Shown piece after piece: positions 26,017 to 34,557 of a stretch of 48,017 nt of DNA. The notes below the pieces were generated by a model. That model was given only the letters and a program-made list of their open reading frames with translations, searched no databases and was not told the DNA's origin. The first letter of the stretch is position 1. Each line of letters opens with the position of its first letter. Made by a program: the position numbers and the translations under genes. Source of the stretch: Edaphobacter aggregans (GTDB taxonomy: Bacteria; Acidobacteriota; Terriglobia; Terriglobales; Acidobacteriaceae); contig DZDJ01000022.1 of the NCBI GenBank assembly GCA_022736715.1, forward strand, positions 1-48,017, written 5' to 3'.

Positions 26017-27405
26017 ATGCTGCATTCCGACCGACTTTTTCCTTCCGATCCGACAACCCGTCAGATTGCCCGCGAACTGTATGCGGCGGTCCACGACCTG
26101 CCGATTGTGAGTCCGCACGGCCACACTGATGCGAAGTGGTTTGCGGAAGACCAGCCTTTTCCTGATCCGGCGTCGCTGTTCATTGTTCCAGACCACTACA
26201 TTTACCGCATGTTGTACAGCCAGGGCATTGCGCTGGAGCAACTGGGGATTGGCCAGGCGAAGCTGGAAAATCCACGGGCGGTGTGGCGCATTTTTGCGGA
26301 GAACTACTTTCTGTTTCGCGGTACGCCGACGCGCATGTGGCTGGACTTTGCCTTCCAGGAGCTGTTTGGCCTGACGAAGCGGCTTTCGCCGGAGACGGCG
26401 GACGTGTACTTTGACACGATCAGCGAAAAGCTGGCGACGCCGGAGTTTCGTCCGCGGGCGCTGTTTGAGCGCTTCCGGCTGGAGGTGCTGGCGACGACGG
26501 ACTCACCGCTGGATTCGCTGGCGGACCACAAGCGCATTCTCGATTCGGGATGGAAAGGCAGAGTGATTCCGACCTTTCGACCGGATGCGGTGGTGGACCC
26601 GGAGTTTGCCGGGTTCCGCGAGAATGTTGCGCGGCTGGGCGAGCTGACGAAGCTGGACACGGCGACGTGGAAGGGCTATCTGAATGCGTTGCAGGAGCGG
26701 CGCAGCTACTTCAAGGTACTTGGCGCGACGGCGACGGATCATGGGCATCCCACTGCATTGACGGCGGACCTGAGTGCTGCGGCCGCGGCGGCGCTGTTTG
26801 CCAAGGTGCTGGATGGCAGGGCAACGACGGCGGAGCAGGAGCTGTTCCGCGCGCAGATGCTGACGGAGATGGCGCGGATGAGCGTGGAGGATGGGCTGGT
26901 GATGCAACTGCATCCAGGTGCGGTGCGCAACCACAACGCGGTGGTGTACCAGAAGTTTGGGCGCGACAAGGGCGCAGACAGTCCAGCGCCGACGGAGTAT
27001 GTGCAGGCGCTGCGTCCGCTGTTGAGCCGGTTTGGCAACGAGAAGGACTTCACGATGATCCTGTTTACGCTGGACGAGTCAACGTATAGCCGCGAACTGG
27101 CGCCGTTGGCGGGGCATTATCCGTGTCTGCGGCTGGGGCCACCGTGGTGGTTCCACGATAGTCCGGAGGGGATGATGCGCTTCCGGGAGATGGCAACGGA
27201 GACGGCGGGCTTCTACAACACGGTGGGCTTCAATGACGATACGCGTGCGTTCCTGTCGATTCCGGCCCGGCACGATGTGGCGCGGCGCGTGGATTGCTCC
27301 TTCCTCGCGCGGCTGGTAGCGGAACACCGGCTGGAGGAAACGGAAGCCCTGGAAGTGGCGAAGGACCTGACATACAACCTGGTGCGGAAGGCGTACCGGT
27401 TGTAG
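26017..27405 (+). CDS. uxaC: Uronate isomerase (glucuronate/galacturonate isomerase)
   Basis: UxaC isomerises D-glucuronate to D-fructuronate and D-galacturonate to D-tagaturonate in the cytosol. The 462-aa protein has the typical length and phrases: LPIVSPHGHTDAKWFAED with likely metal histidines His34 and His36, DHYIYRMLYSQGI, LEVLATTDSPLDSL, IPTFRPDAVVDPEF, MQLHPGAVRNHN, LAPLAGHYPCLRLGPPWWF and FNDDTRAFLSIPARHDVARRVD. It is an amidohydrolase-superfamily TIM barrel. ATG 26017 has GGTGA four to five bases upstream. It is divergent from uxaE, which would use its product, and converges with rhaT at only 14 bases. The next enzymes of the route (fructuronate reductase, mannonate dehydratase, KDG kinase) are not in the window. 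Confidence 0.96.
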   Translation: MLHSDRLFPSDPTTRQIARELYAAVHDLPIVSPHGHTDAKWFAEDQPFPDPASLFIVPDHYIYRMLYSQGIALEQLGIGQAKLENPRAVWRIFAENYFLFRGTPTRMWLDFAFQELFGLTKRLSPETADVYFDTISEKLATPEFRPRALFERFRLEVLATTDSPLDSLADHKRILDSGWKGRVIPTFRPDAVVDPEFAGFRENVARLGELTKLDTATWKGYLNALQERRSYFKVLGATATDHGHPTALTADLSAAAAAALFAKVLDGRATTAEQELFRAQMLTEMARMSVEDGLVMQLHPGAVRNHNAVVYQKFGRDKGADSPAPTEYVQALRPLLSRFGNEKDFTMILFTLDESTYSRELAPLAGHYPCLRLGPPWWFHDSPEGMMRFREMATETAGFYNTVGFNDDTRAFLSIPARHDVARRVDCSFLARLVAEHRLEETEALEVAKDLTYNLVRKAYRL

Positions 27406-27419
27406 CGGCGGTGCATGGG

Positions 27420-28652
27420 CTACTCCGTAACGATGTGGCGCAGGTGTGCGAGTGGCGCCAGCATTGCCTGTGTCGTGGCCTGGGTAGCGGGCCCGTTCGC
27501 CTTCAGATAATTGCCGTAGCCGACGACCAGAGTGGAGACCACGAGCAGGGCCAGTCCGGCTGCAACCAGCCAGCGTGTGCGAGGACTGGTGCCGCGCCAT
27601 TCCTTGAGCAGGATGCCCCAGATGGTGGAGAAGATGATGATGCTGGCCATGTGCAGCGTCCAGCTGGAGAAGTCGTACTTGCCCATCTTGGTCTGGCCCA
27701 TGCTGTAGAAGAAGAACTGAAAGTACCAGGTGACGCCGGCGATTGCGGCCATGGTGTAGTTGAGCAGCAGCGGAACTTTGCTGAAGGGGCTGCTGCGCGG
27801 GAAGGGATTGCGCGAGAGACCGGTCTGCGAAAGAGTTTCGCTGGCGACGATGACCTCAAAGCTGTCCATCGTGGGCGCGGCTGCGCCCAGGTACTGGTGA
27901 TAAGAATGGTTGCGGAGGAGCAGCACCATGCACCAGAGAAAGTTGGTGGTGAATCCGCCCCAGAGAACGACGACGAGCACGGGCAGGTTCTGCCAGAGTT
28001 CCGACTGGTGGGACTGGCGCAGGGTAGCGGCGGCAATGTCTCCAATGGGCCTGCCAGCGGCCAGACCATAGGCGAAGCAGGCGCTCATGACGCCGGCGAA
28101 GATGGCGACGAGCAGCCCTTTGAAGTACTGGAACTCTTCGACGGTCTCCTGCTTCTGCTCGGTGGTGAGCTCTTTTTCCTTGGAGACACCGGCGAGTCCG
28201 CTGAAAACGATGCCGAGCATGCAGACGCCAATGCCGAGCAGGATGAACTGGCCGGAGGTTTCATGCAGGATGGTGTGGATCTGGCCGCTGAAGATGGGCG
28301 GCATGAGCGTGCCGAAGGCGGTGCAGAGGCCGAGCGCGATGGGGTAGCCAAGCGCGATGCCGAGATAGCGGACGGAAAGGCCAAAGGTGAGGCCGCCGAG
28401 TCCCCAGAGCAGTCCCCAGAAGTAGGCGTAGCCAATGCTGGAGGCCGGTGCTGCGTGCAGAATCTGCCAGAGATGCGGCACCAGCAGCGTGGCAAAAAAG
28501 AGCGGAGCCAGAATCCAGCTGAAGACACCCTGCACAAGCCAGTAGACCTCCCAGGACCAGCGTTTGATGCCGCGAAACGGCAGATAGCAGCTGGCGGAGG
28601 CGAGCCCGCCAATCCAGTGAAAAATAACGCCCAGAAAAGGGTTGGCTTCCAA
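27420..28652 (-). CDS. rhaT: L-rhamnose/proton symporter RhaT
   Basis: RhaT brings L-rhamnose across the inner membrane with a proton. The 410-aa protein has about ten hydrophobic helices and RhaT phrases: GVIFHWIGGLASASCYLPFR, WSWEVYWLVQGVFSWI, FWGLLWGLGGLTFGLSVRYLG, GYPIALGLCTAFGTLMPP, CFAYGLAAGRPIGDIA, WGGFTTNFLWC and TWYFQFFFYSMGQTKMG. A cytosolic loop with ELTTEQKQETVEEF lies in the middle, as in E. coli RhaT. The start is a TTG at 28652, supported by GAGGT five bases upstream and by alignment with the family N-terminus. It is divergent from rhamnose isomerase across 389 bases that contain two copies of the putative rha operator. Confidence 0.94.
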   Translation of the reverse strand: MEANPFLGVIFHWIGGLASASCYLPFRGIKRWSWEVYWLVQGVFSWILAPLFFATLLVPHLWQILHAAPASSIGYAYFWGLLWGLGGLTFGLSVRYLGIALGYPIALGLCTAFGTLMPPIFSGQIHTILHETSGQFILLGIGVCMLGIVFSGLAGVSKEKELTTEQKQETVEEFQYFKGLLVAIFAGVMSACFAYGLAAGRPIGDIAAATLRQSHQSELWQNLPVLVVVLWGGFTTNFLWCMVLLLRNHSYHQYLGAAAPTMDSFEVIVASETLSQTGLSRNPFPRSSPFSKVPLLLNYTMAAIAGVTWYFQFFFYSMGQTKMGKYDFSSWTLHMASIIIFSTIWGILLKEWRGTSPRTRWLVAAGLALLVVSTLVVGYGNYLKANGPATQATTQAMLAPLAHLRHIVTE

Positions 28653-28778
28653 GTGTACCTCGTGAAAACGGGATCAGTAATTGCAGCAGTGCTGTGCGAA
28701 CGATACTTGCGCTGCCGTTGGGGTGTCCGTCGCTCCTGAACATCCTATCGAATCTGGTTGCCATTCCGGAAATAAACT

Positions 28779-28788
28779 TTCTATTGAA
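28779..28788. promoter_or_regulatory. Candidate rha operator, rhaT side
   Basis: TTCTATTGAA is a near-perfect palindrome and one base from TTCTATAGAA upstream of the aldolase operon. It lies 127 bases before the rhaT start. Its 9-mer core TTCAATAGA on the minus strand is repeated at 28909-28917 in the opposite orientation. Confidence 0.45.
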
Positions 28789-28895
28789 TTGCTGCGTGCC
28801 GGCCGGACATGGACAGAGGCGGGCGGCAATGGGAAAGCGTCGTCGGGGAAAACATTTGCAGCCTGCTTTGGCAGATGCAAAGGTCCTGATACAGT

Positions 28896-28924
28896 TTGTG
28901 CTTGCAGTTTCAATAGATGATAAA
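28896..28924 (+). promoter_or_regulatory. Candidate rhaI promoter with operator in the spacer
   Basis: TTGTGC and GATAAA are separated by 17 bases. The palindrome-like TTCAATAGAT (28909-28918) fills the second half of the spacer, a position that would block RNA polymerase. Both boxes are weak matches, so the promoter call is tentative. Confidence 0.4.
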
Positions 28925-29041
28925 GTTTTAAATACAGGAATACTGCATTGCCGTGCCGCAGCGGGGACAACGGCGGGGGACGGAGTGGTTTTTCACAATG
29001 GCGAACAGCCTGCGGGAAGTGCGAAGAGGAATGGCAGAGAG

Positions 29042-30235
29042 ATGAAAGAAGAGACCATATCGCAGAAAATCTGGGGTGCTTTGGACGACTTCAGGATCGA
29101 GCTGCCGTCCTGGGGCTTTGCCAACACGGGCACACGCTTTGGCAAATTTCAGCAGGCCGCAGCGGCATCCACCATCGAGGAGAAGTTCCGCGATGCGGCA
29201 CAGGTGAATGCGCTGACGGGCGTGGCGCCGACGGTGGCGCTGCATGTTCTGTGGGACCTGCCGGGCGGGCTGAAGGATGTGGCGGCTATCCGGGAGATGG
29301 AAAAGAAGTGCGGTGTTCGCGCGGGTTCGATCAATCCAAACCTGTTTCAAGGCCAGGAATACAAGTTTGGCTCGATCTGCAGTCCGGATCCGGCGGTTCG
29401 GCAGCAGGCGCTGGAGCATTTGCTGCTCTCGGTGGAGATTGCCAAAGCACTGAAGTCGCGCGATCTGTCGCTGTGGGTTGCGGACGGCTCGAATTACCCG
29501 GGCACGCAGAGCGTTCGGCGGCGGATTGAGTGGATGCAGGAGGTTCTGGCCGCGACGCACAATGCGCTGGCGCCGGAGCAGCGCATGCTGATTGAATACA
29601 AGCCCTTTGAGCCGGCCTTTTATCACACGGACATTGCGGACTGGGGCATGGCGCTGGAGCTGGCGCGCACGGCGGGGCCGCAGGCACGGGTGCTGGTGGA
29701 CACGGGACATCATTACCAGGCGCAGAATATTGAGCAGATTGTGGCGTGGCTGCTGCATGTGGGTCTGTTGGGCGGCTTCCACTTCAATGACCGGCGCTAT
29801 GCGGACGACGACCTGACGATCGGCTCGATTGATCCGTACCAGGTCTTCCGCATTTTTGCGGAGATTCTGCAGATGGGTTCGACGCCGGAGGAGAGCGCCG
29901 GGATCGCCTATATGGTGGATCAGAGCCACAACCTGAAGGGCAAGATGGAGGCCATGGTGCAGACCGTGGTGACGGCGCAGGAACTGTACGCAAAGGCCGT
30001 GCTGGTGGACCAGGAGAAGCTGCGCGAGTTGCAGGACTGTTGTCGGCTGGTGGAAGCGGAAGAGTGCTTCCGTTCCGCATTCTGGACCGATGTACGTCCG
30101 GTTCTGCGGGAGTGGCGGCGGGCGCGCGGGTTGGCGGAAGATCCGCTGCAGGCGCTGCGGCAAAGCGGCTACGTGGAGCAGATTACGGCAGAGCGGGCGG
30201 CGCGCAATGCCAGGGCGATGACCACCTACGCGTAA
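29042..30235 (+). CDS. rhaI: L-rhamnose isomerase (RhaI type)
   Basis: The enzyme converts L-rhamnose to L-rhamnulose, the first step of the pathway, with a divalent metal in the cytosol. The 397-aa protein fits the RhaI family related to Pseudomonas stutzeri rhamnose isomerase rather than the E. coli RhaA family. Marks are ELPSWGFANTGTRFGKF, PTVALHVLWDL, SINPNLFQGQEYKFGSI, LSLWVADGSNYPGTQ, MLIEYKPFEPAFYHTDIADWG, VLVDTGHHYQAQNIEQI, GGFHFNDRRYADDDLTIGSIDPYQ and YMVDQSHNLKGKMEAM. The Glu, Asp and His residues in these blocks form the metal site of the xylose-isomerase-like barrel. ATG 29042 is the first codon before the conserved part. The N-terminal side of the open frame is leader sequence. 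It is divergent from rhaT and faces the GH1 gene. Confidence 0.93.
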   Translation: MKEETISQKIWGALDDFRIELPSWGFANTGTRFGKFQQAAAASTIEEKFRDAAQVNALTGVAPTVALHVLWDLPGGLKDVAAIREMEKKCGVRAGSINPNLFQGQEYKFGSICSPDPAVRQQALEHLLLSVEIAKALKSRDLSLWVADGSNYPGTQSVRRRIEWMQEVLAATHNALAPEQRMLIEYKPFEPAFYHTDIADWGMALELARTAGPQARVLVDTGHHYQAQNIEQIVAWLLHVGLLGGFHFNDRRYADDDLTIGSIDPYQVFRIFAEILQMGSTPEESAGIAYMVDQSHNLKGKMEAMVQTVVTAQELYAKAVLVDQEKLRELQDCCRLVEAEECFRSAFWTDVRPVLREWRRARGLAEDPLQALRQSGYVEQITAERAARNARAMTTYA

Positions 30236-30301
30236 TTGCCGTGGCCACAGCGGCGGCCCGGCCGTCGTGGCCCATAAAAACACAGGGGCTTTTGCTGTGA
30301 T

Positions 30302-30341
30302 GCGCTTTTAAAGCGCACAGGCCCGGTCAGTGGGCCTGTGC
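30302..30341. terminator. Tandem stem-loops between rhaI and the GH1 gene
   Basis: GCGCTTT and AAAGCGC (30302-30316) form a small palindrome. It runs into a perfect 10-bp stem of GCACAGGCCC (30315-30324) and GGGCCTGTGC (30332-30341). They sit between two convergent genes. T-runs are short, so termination efficiency is uncertain. Confidence 0.6.
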
Positions 30342-30355
30342 AAAGATATATCGCA

Positions 30356-31855
30356 TCACGATAATCTGTTCGTCTTCGCCACCCTGCTGTACCAATGTCC
30401 TGAGTCCTTCACAATGCGCCGCTGATCGCGATAATCGACATACACCATTCCAAACCGCTGGCTATACCCCTCTGCCCATTCAAAATTGTCCATCAGGCTC
30501 CACGCATGGTACCCGCGCACATCCGCGCCGTCACGGACCGCCCGCGCCAGCTCCGCCAGATGCCCGCGATAGAAATCTATGCGCTGCTGGTCCGGGATGC
30601 GTCCCGTCACATCCGGCCCGTCTCCATACGCGCAGCCATTCTCCGTAATCTCCATCACCGGACGGTCATACTCGCGCGTAATCTGCATCACAATGTCGTA
30701 GATGCCCCGCGGCCACACCTCCCAGCCATTGTCGGTAATTGGCCCTTCCATACCGCGCGACTGGTTGTATCCCATCGCCGCAAAACCCACCGGCGTGCCC
30801 GCCGCCACCGGCTCCGCGCTCAGAATCGAGCGGTTGTAATAGTTGATGCCCATCCAGTCCAGTGGCGCGCGCATCCGCTTCTCATCGCCCGGCTCAAAGC
30901 CCAGCGCCTCATACGGCACGCCATGCACAAACGCCTCCGGATACTTTCCACGCAGCGCCGTCTCCACAAACCAGATGTTGTTCATCGCATGAAAGCGCGC
31001 CGCAGCCGCTTTGTCTTCCGTGGAGTCCGTCCGCGGGGCTGCTGGCGACATGCTGAACGCGCTGCCAATCTTCGCCTGTGGCGCCACCGCCTTCATCGCA
31101 CGAAACGCCTCACCCTGGGCCACGTTCACCGTGTGCGAGGCCTTCAGGAACAATCCAAAATCCTGCTTGCCCGGCGCATGAATTCCCTGCCCATAGCCCA
31201 GCATCGTAAATACCCACGGCTCATTGAAGATGGCCCAGGAAGGAATGCGGTCGCCCAGCGCCTTCGTCACAATCTGCGCATACTCCGTAAAGTGCGCTGC
31301 CGTCTCCCGGTTCGGCCATCCGCCTTTGTCCTCCAGCGCCTGCGGCAGGTCCCAGTGGTAAAGCGTGCACATCGGCCGGATCCCCGCAGCCAGCAACGCA
31401 TCCGTCAGCCGCTTGTAGTGGTCCAGCCCTTTCTCGTTCACCGCGCCCGTTCCCTTTGGCTGAATGCGCGGCCAGGCAATCGAGAAGCGGTAGCTCTTCA
31501 GTCCCAGCCGCTGCATCAGCGCGATGTCCTGCCGGTACAGGTTGTACTGGTCACACGCCACATCGCCCGTCGCCGCGCCCTTGATGATGCTCGGCGTATG
31601 CGCAAAGCGGTCCCACACCGACTCGCCTTTTCCGTCCGCCTTCCACGCGCCTTCTACCTGGTACGATGCCGTCGCCGATCCCCACAGGAAATTTTTCGGG
31701 AACGTCGCCCGCCCAACCTCAGCCGCCACCGCAGGCGTCATGTTTGGCTGCCCCGGCACAGCCGCTGGCAAGGATTCCAATGCGCGCGCAGACTGCGGCA
31801 CACTGGCCGCTCCCGCAACAGAAAGAGTACCCAACAAAAATTTACGGCGGTTCAT
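30356..31855 (-). CDS. Secreted GH1 beta-glycosidase with twin-arginine leader
   Basis: This 499-aa retaining glycosidase belongs to GH1 (beta-glucosidase, beta-galactosidase and related activities). The general acid/base is Glu212 in FNEPW and the nucleophile is Glu405 in ITENG; other marks are FLWGSATASYQVEGAW, SYRFSIAWPRIQP, LYHWDLPQALED and HAWSLMDNFEWAEGY. The N-terminus MNRRKFLLGTLSVAGAAS has a twin-arginine leader, so export of the folded enzyme to the periplasm is inferred. Many GH1 enzymes are cytosolic, so the leader is notable. ATG 31855 has AGAGGAAG upstream; a GTG at 31876 would lengthen the leader. A LacI-like palindrome lies about 95 bases upstream. The sugar specificity cannot be read from the sequence. 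Confidence 0.93.
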   Translation of the reverse strand: MNRRKFLLGTLSVAGAASVPQSARALESLPAAVPGQPNMTPAVAAEVGRATFPKNFLWGSATASYQVEGAWKADGKGESVWDRFAHTPSIIKGAATGDVACDQYNLYRQDIALMQRLGLKSYRFSIAWPRIQPKGTGAVNEKGLDHYKRLTDALLAAGIRPMCTLYHWDLPQALEDKGGWPNRETAAHFTEYAQIVTKALGDRIPSWAIFNEPWVFTMLGYGQGIHAPGKQDFGLFLKASHTVNVAQGEAFRAMKAVAPQAKIGSAFSMSPAAPRTDSTEDKAAAARFHAMNNIWFVETALRGKYPEAFVHGVPYEALGFEPGDEKRMRAPLDWMGINYYNRSILSAEPVAAGTPVGFAAMGYNQSRGMEGPITDNGWEVWPRGIYDIVMQITREYDRPVMEITENGCAYGDGPDVTGRIPDQQRIDFYRGHLAELARAVRDGADVRGYHAWSLMDNFEWAEGYSQRFGMVYVDYRDQRRIVKDSGHWYSRVAKTNRLS

Positions 31856-32238
31856 AAAAACGGAACTTCCTCTCACAGAAATTCAGCGGACAAATCGCCG
31901 CAAACCCTTGAAATCCTCTTTTTTTGAGGATGAACTAAACCCCTTTAGAGAATCGATTCATTATAGTCAGTCAACTGGTGTTGTGCCGCTCATGCCAAAA
32001 AAATTCCACGAAGGGCAGGTCAGGATTTCAAGGGAAAACATCCGTATTGCTACACAATGGCGATCTTCCTGTTCCCGGTATTCCGGCGTTGGTGCTGCAA
32101 AAAGGGGAAACACCTCTCGGACACACACGGGAGAAAAAGCCTGTAAAACGAGAGGTCCACCCAGCGCCATTCTTTCCTGCGGATCCGCAGACCCCGCCCT
32201 CGCTCTACACTGATAACAGCGCATCGGCCGTCAGCCCC
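31856..32238. other. Divergent region between the GH1 gene and uvrC
   Basis: There is no gene in these 383 bases. The uvrC frame is open back to 31978, but the product of that part has no UvrC features. The palindrome at 31950-31959 is the only regulatory-looking element. The region just before uvrC has no clear ribosome-binding site. Confidence 0.45.
31950..31959. promoter_or_regulatory. LacI-family operator candidate before the GH1 gene
   Basis: GAATCGATTC is a perfect 10-bp palindrome with the central CG and the AAnCGnTT core common to LacI-family operators. It lies upstream of the minus-strand GH1 gene. The regulator could be the LacI-type protein at 132-1211 or another one. Confidence 0.4.
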
Positions 32239-34128
32239 ATGGATCTTCACGAGAAAATCCGGACCCTGCCCACACAACCCGGCGTCTATCTCTACAAAAA
32301 CGCCGAGGGCACAGTCATCTACGTCGGCAAGGCCAGGAACCTGCGCTCCCGCGTCCGTTCCTACTTTCTGGAGTCCGCTCAGGCCAACGCCAAAACCGGC
32401 TCCCTCATGCGCGAGGCCGTCGATCTCGACTACATCCTCGTCGCCAACGAGGCCGAAGCGCTCGCCCTCGAAGACAACCTCATCAAGCAGCGCCAGCCCC
32501 GCTTCAACATTCTGCTGCGCGACGACAAGACCTACCCCTACGTCAAGCTCACCCTCGGCGACCGCTTCCCCAAAGTCTTCGTCACGCGCCGCCTGCGCAA
32601 AGACGGCAGCGCCTACTACGGCCCCTATTTCCCCGGCAGCCTTGCCTACCGCATCGTCGATCTCATCCACCGCAGCTTCCTCATCCCAAGCTGCAAAGTC
32701 GACCTCTCGCGCTACCACCCCCGCGCCTGCCTGCAGTTCTACATCAAACGCTGCCTCGGCCCGTGCGTCGAGACCCTCACCACTCCGCAGATTTACCACG
32801 AAGCCGTCCGCGACGTGCAGCTCTTCCTCGAAGGCCGCCAGCCCGATCTGGAAAAGTCCCTCACCCGGCGCATGCAGCTTGCTGCGGAAAACCAGCTCTT
32901 CGAGCTCGCGGCCAAATACCGCGACCTCATCAGCACCGTCCATCAGTTGCACGTAAAGCAGCGCATCGCCTCCGCCGATGGCGACGACGCCGACGTCTTC
33001 GGCTTCCACTACGAAAAAGGCATGCTCGCCGTGAATCTCTTCCACATGCGCGGCGGCAAGGTGGTCGATAAACGCGATTTCTTCTGGGAGGATTTGCCGG
33101 AGTTTCTGCCCGAAGTGCTCAGTGAAGATGCACTGCCGCAGGAAGTCGCTGCGCAGGAATTCCATCCCGGCGCCTTTTTCTCCGCATTTCTCAAACAGAT
33201 GTATCTCGGCCAGCACTACGTCCCGCGCAGCATCTTTCTGCCCGTTGATTTCCCCGACCGCGACCTGCTCGCCAGCGTCCTCAGCGAGCGCAACCACCAC
33301 AAAATCGAGATCGCCGTGCCCCAGCGTGGTGATAAACGCTCCCTCGTCGACCTCGTCTGCCAAAACGCCCGCCAGTCCTACGACCAGCGCTTCCGCGTCC
33401 TGCAACCCAGCATCAAGACGATTCAGGAGGCACTGCAGGACGCGCTAACCCTGCCTGACCTGCCCCATCGCATCGAGTGCTTCGACATCTCGCATATTCA
33501 AGGAGCAGAGACTGTCGCCTCCATGGTGGTGTGGGAAGACGGCGCGATGAAGAAGGCCGACTATCGCAAATTCCAGGTGAAGACCGTGGAGGGCGTAGAC
33601 GACTTCGCCTCCATGCGTGAAATCGTCTCGCGCCGCTACAAGCGCCTGCAAGAAGAAAAAAGGCCGATGCCCAGCCTGATCCTGATCGACGGCGGACTCG
33701 GCCAGTTGCACGCCGCAGCCGATGCGCTGGAAGAGCTGGGCTTGACCACGCAACCGCTGGCCTCCATCGCAAAACGTGAAGAGGTGATCTACGTCTACGG
33801 GCAGGAGGACGACCCGGTGGTGCTCGATCGCCGCTCCCCCGTGCTGCATCTGGTGCAGCGCATCCGCGACGAGTCCCACCGCTTCGCCATCACCTACCAC
33901 CGCAAGCGCCGCGAAATGCGCGACCGCGACTCGGAACTGCTTACCATCCCCGGTGTCGGCTCCCGCACCCGCACCCGGCTTATCGAACACTTCGGCAGCA
34001 TGAAAGGCGTGCGCGAAGCCAGCCTCGAAGCACTGACGGCAGTGGTGGCCCCCGGCGTGGCCGCGAAAATTCGCAGCCACTTTGAGAATGCGCACACCAC
34101 CCTGCCAACATTGAAGATTGTGAATTAA
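32239..34128 (+). CDS. uvrC: UvrC, excinuclease ABC subunit C
   Basis: UvrC makes both incisions around DNA lesions in nucleotide excision repair. The 629-aa protein has the N-terminal GIY-YIG nuclease (PGVYLYKNAEGTVIYVGKARNLRSRVRSYF, residues about 13-45), the UvrB-binding UVR segment (RRMQLAAENQLFELAAKYRDLI), the RNase H-like C-terminal endonuclease (IECFDISHIQGAETVASMVV, LILIDGGLGQLHAA, LDRRSPVLHLVQRIRDESHRFAITYHRKRR) and a terminal helix-hairpin-helix (IPGVGSRTRTRLIEHFGS). ATG 32239 begins the conserved N-terminus. The ORF reads back to 31978, but those 87 residues are not UvrC-like and have no start signal. Its stop is only three bases from the stop of the converging PIN gene. Confidence 0.95.
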   Translation: MDLHEKIRTLPTQPGVYLYKNAEGTVIYVGKARNLRSRVRSYFLESAQANAKTGSLMREAVDLDYILVANEAEALALEDNLIKQRQPRFNILLRDDKTYPYVKLTLGDRFPKVFVTRRLRKDGSAYYGPYFPGSLAYRIVDLIHRSFLIPSCKVDLSRYHPRACLQFYIKRCLGPCVETLTTPQIYHEAVRDVQLFLEGRQPDLEKSLTRRMQLAAENQLFELAAKYRDLISTVHQLHVKQRIASADGDDADVFGFHYEKGMLAVNLFHMRGGKVVDKRDFFWEDLPEFLPEVLSEDALPQEVAAQEFHPGAFFSAFLKQMYLGQHYVPRSIFLPVDFPDRDLLASVLSERNHHKIEIAVPQRGDKRSLVDLVCQNARQSYDQRFRVLQPSIKTIQEALQDALTLPDLPHRIECFDISHIQGAETVASMVVWEDGAMKKADYRKFQVKTVEGVDDFASMREIVSRRYKRLQEEKRPMPSLILIDGGLGQLHAAADALEELGLTTQPLASIAKREEVIYVYGQEDDPVVLDRRSPVLHLVQRIRDESHRFAITYHRKRREMRDRDSELLTIPGVGSRTRTRLIEHFGSMKGVREASLEALTAVVAPGVAAKIRSHFENAHTTLPTLKIVN

Positions 34129-34131
34129 CAA

Positions 34132-34557
34132 CTAAAGCAGTGGCGTATTGAAATCTGCAATAAACTGCACTCCCGGTATATCCACCTTCGTAAGCTGCTT
34201 ATCGCCTGTGAGAAATAGATCCATACCAGCAGAAGCTGCGCAGGCCAGATGGATCGAATCTGCAATCTTCAATTTCTGCCTTGCTCGTAACATGCTGAAT
34301 GGAGCAACCGCACCATCGTCAAATGGCAGATAAAAGAATCCCATCTCCTGCAATGTCTCTCGAACGGTTGACATCTTCTGCGGCGAAGATGCTTTTTCCG
34401 CGCCTGCCATGATTTCGCCCAGAGCAAGATGACTTGTATAAAGCGAGTCCCCCCGTTCATAAGCGCGCTGGAGCAAATATCGCGTTCTGGAGGAATATGT
34501 CGGGTGATCCTCCAGAAGGTAGATAAAAAGCATCGTGTCCCAGTAAATCCGGCTCAT
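34132..34557 (-). CDS. PIN-domain protein, probable VapC-like toxin 1
   Basis: The 141-aa PIN nuclease keeps the four expected acidic positions: Asp7 in MSRIYWDTMLFIY, the Glu in ALGEIMAG, the Asp in KIADSIHLA and the Asp in FLTGDKQL. PIN toxins of this type cut RNA in a metal-dependent way, with the VapC family as the model. The start ATG overlaps the TGA of the upstream gene (34554-34557) as ATGA, the usual toxin-antitoxin layout. It resembles the second PIN protein in the window (38262-38687): both are 141 aa and begin MSRIxxDTxLFIYLxED. Its base composition is more AT-rich than its neighbours, which suggests transfer. Toxicity itself is inferred. Confidence 0.85.
   Translation of the reverse strand: MSRIYWDTMLFIYLLEDHPTYSSRTRYLLQRAYERGDSLYTSHLALGEIMAGAEKASSPQKMSTVRETLQEMGFFYLPFDDGAVAPFSMLRARQKLKIADSIHLACAASAGMDLFLTGDKQLTKVDIPGVQFIADFNTPLL

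Larger units (their letters stand above)
28653..29041. other. Divergent regulatory region between rhaT and rhaI
   Basis: There is no gene in these 389 bases, although an open frame runs through the region in frame with rhaI. Two inverted copies of a TTCWATWGAW motif lie at 28779-28788 and 28909-28918. A possible rhaI promoter has TTGTGC (28896-28901) and GATAAA (28919-28924) with a 17-base spacer that contains the second site. Confidence 0.55.

Noticed and set aside
28694..29041. N-terminal extension of rhamnose isomerase
   Set aside because: The extension passes through the rhaT-rhaI regulatory region and the family starts near ATG 29042.
31978..32238. N-terminal extension of UvrC by 87 residues
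   Set aside because: The extension has no UvrC homology by eye, is rich in Lys and Pro without order, and the family start is ATG 32239.
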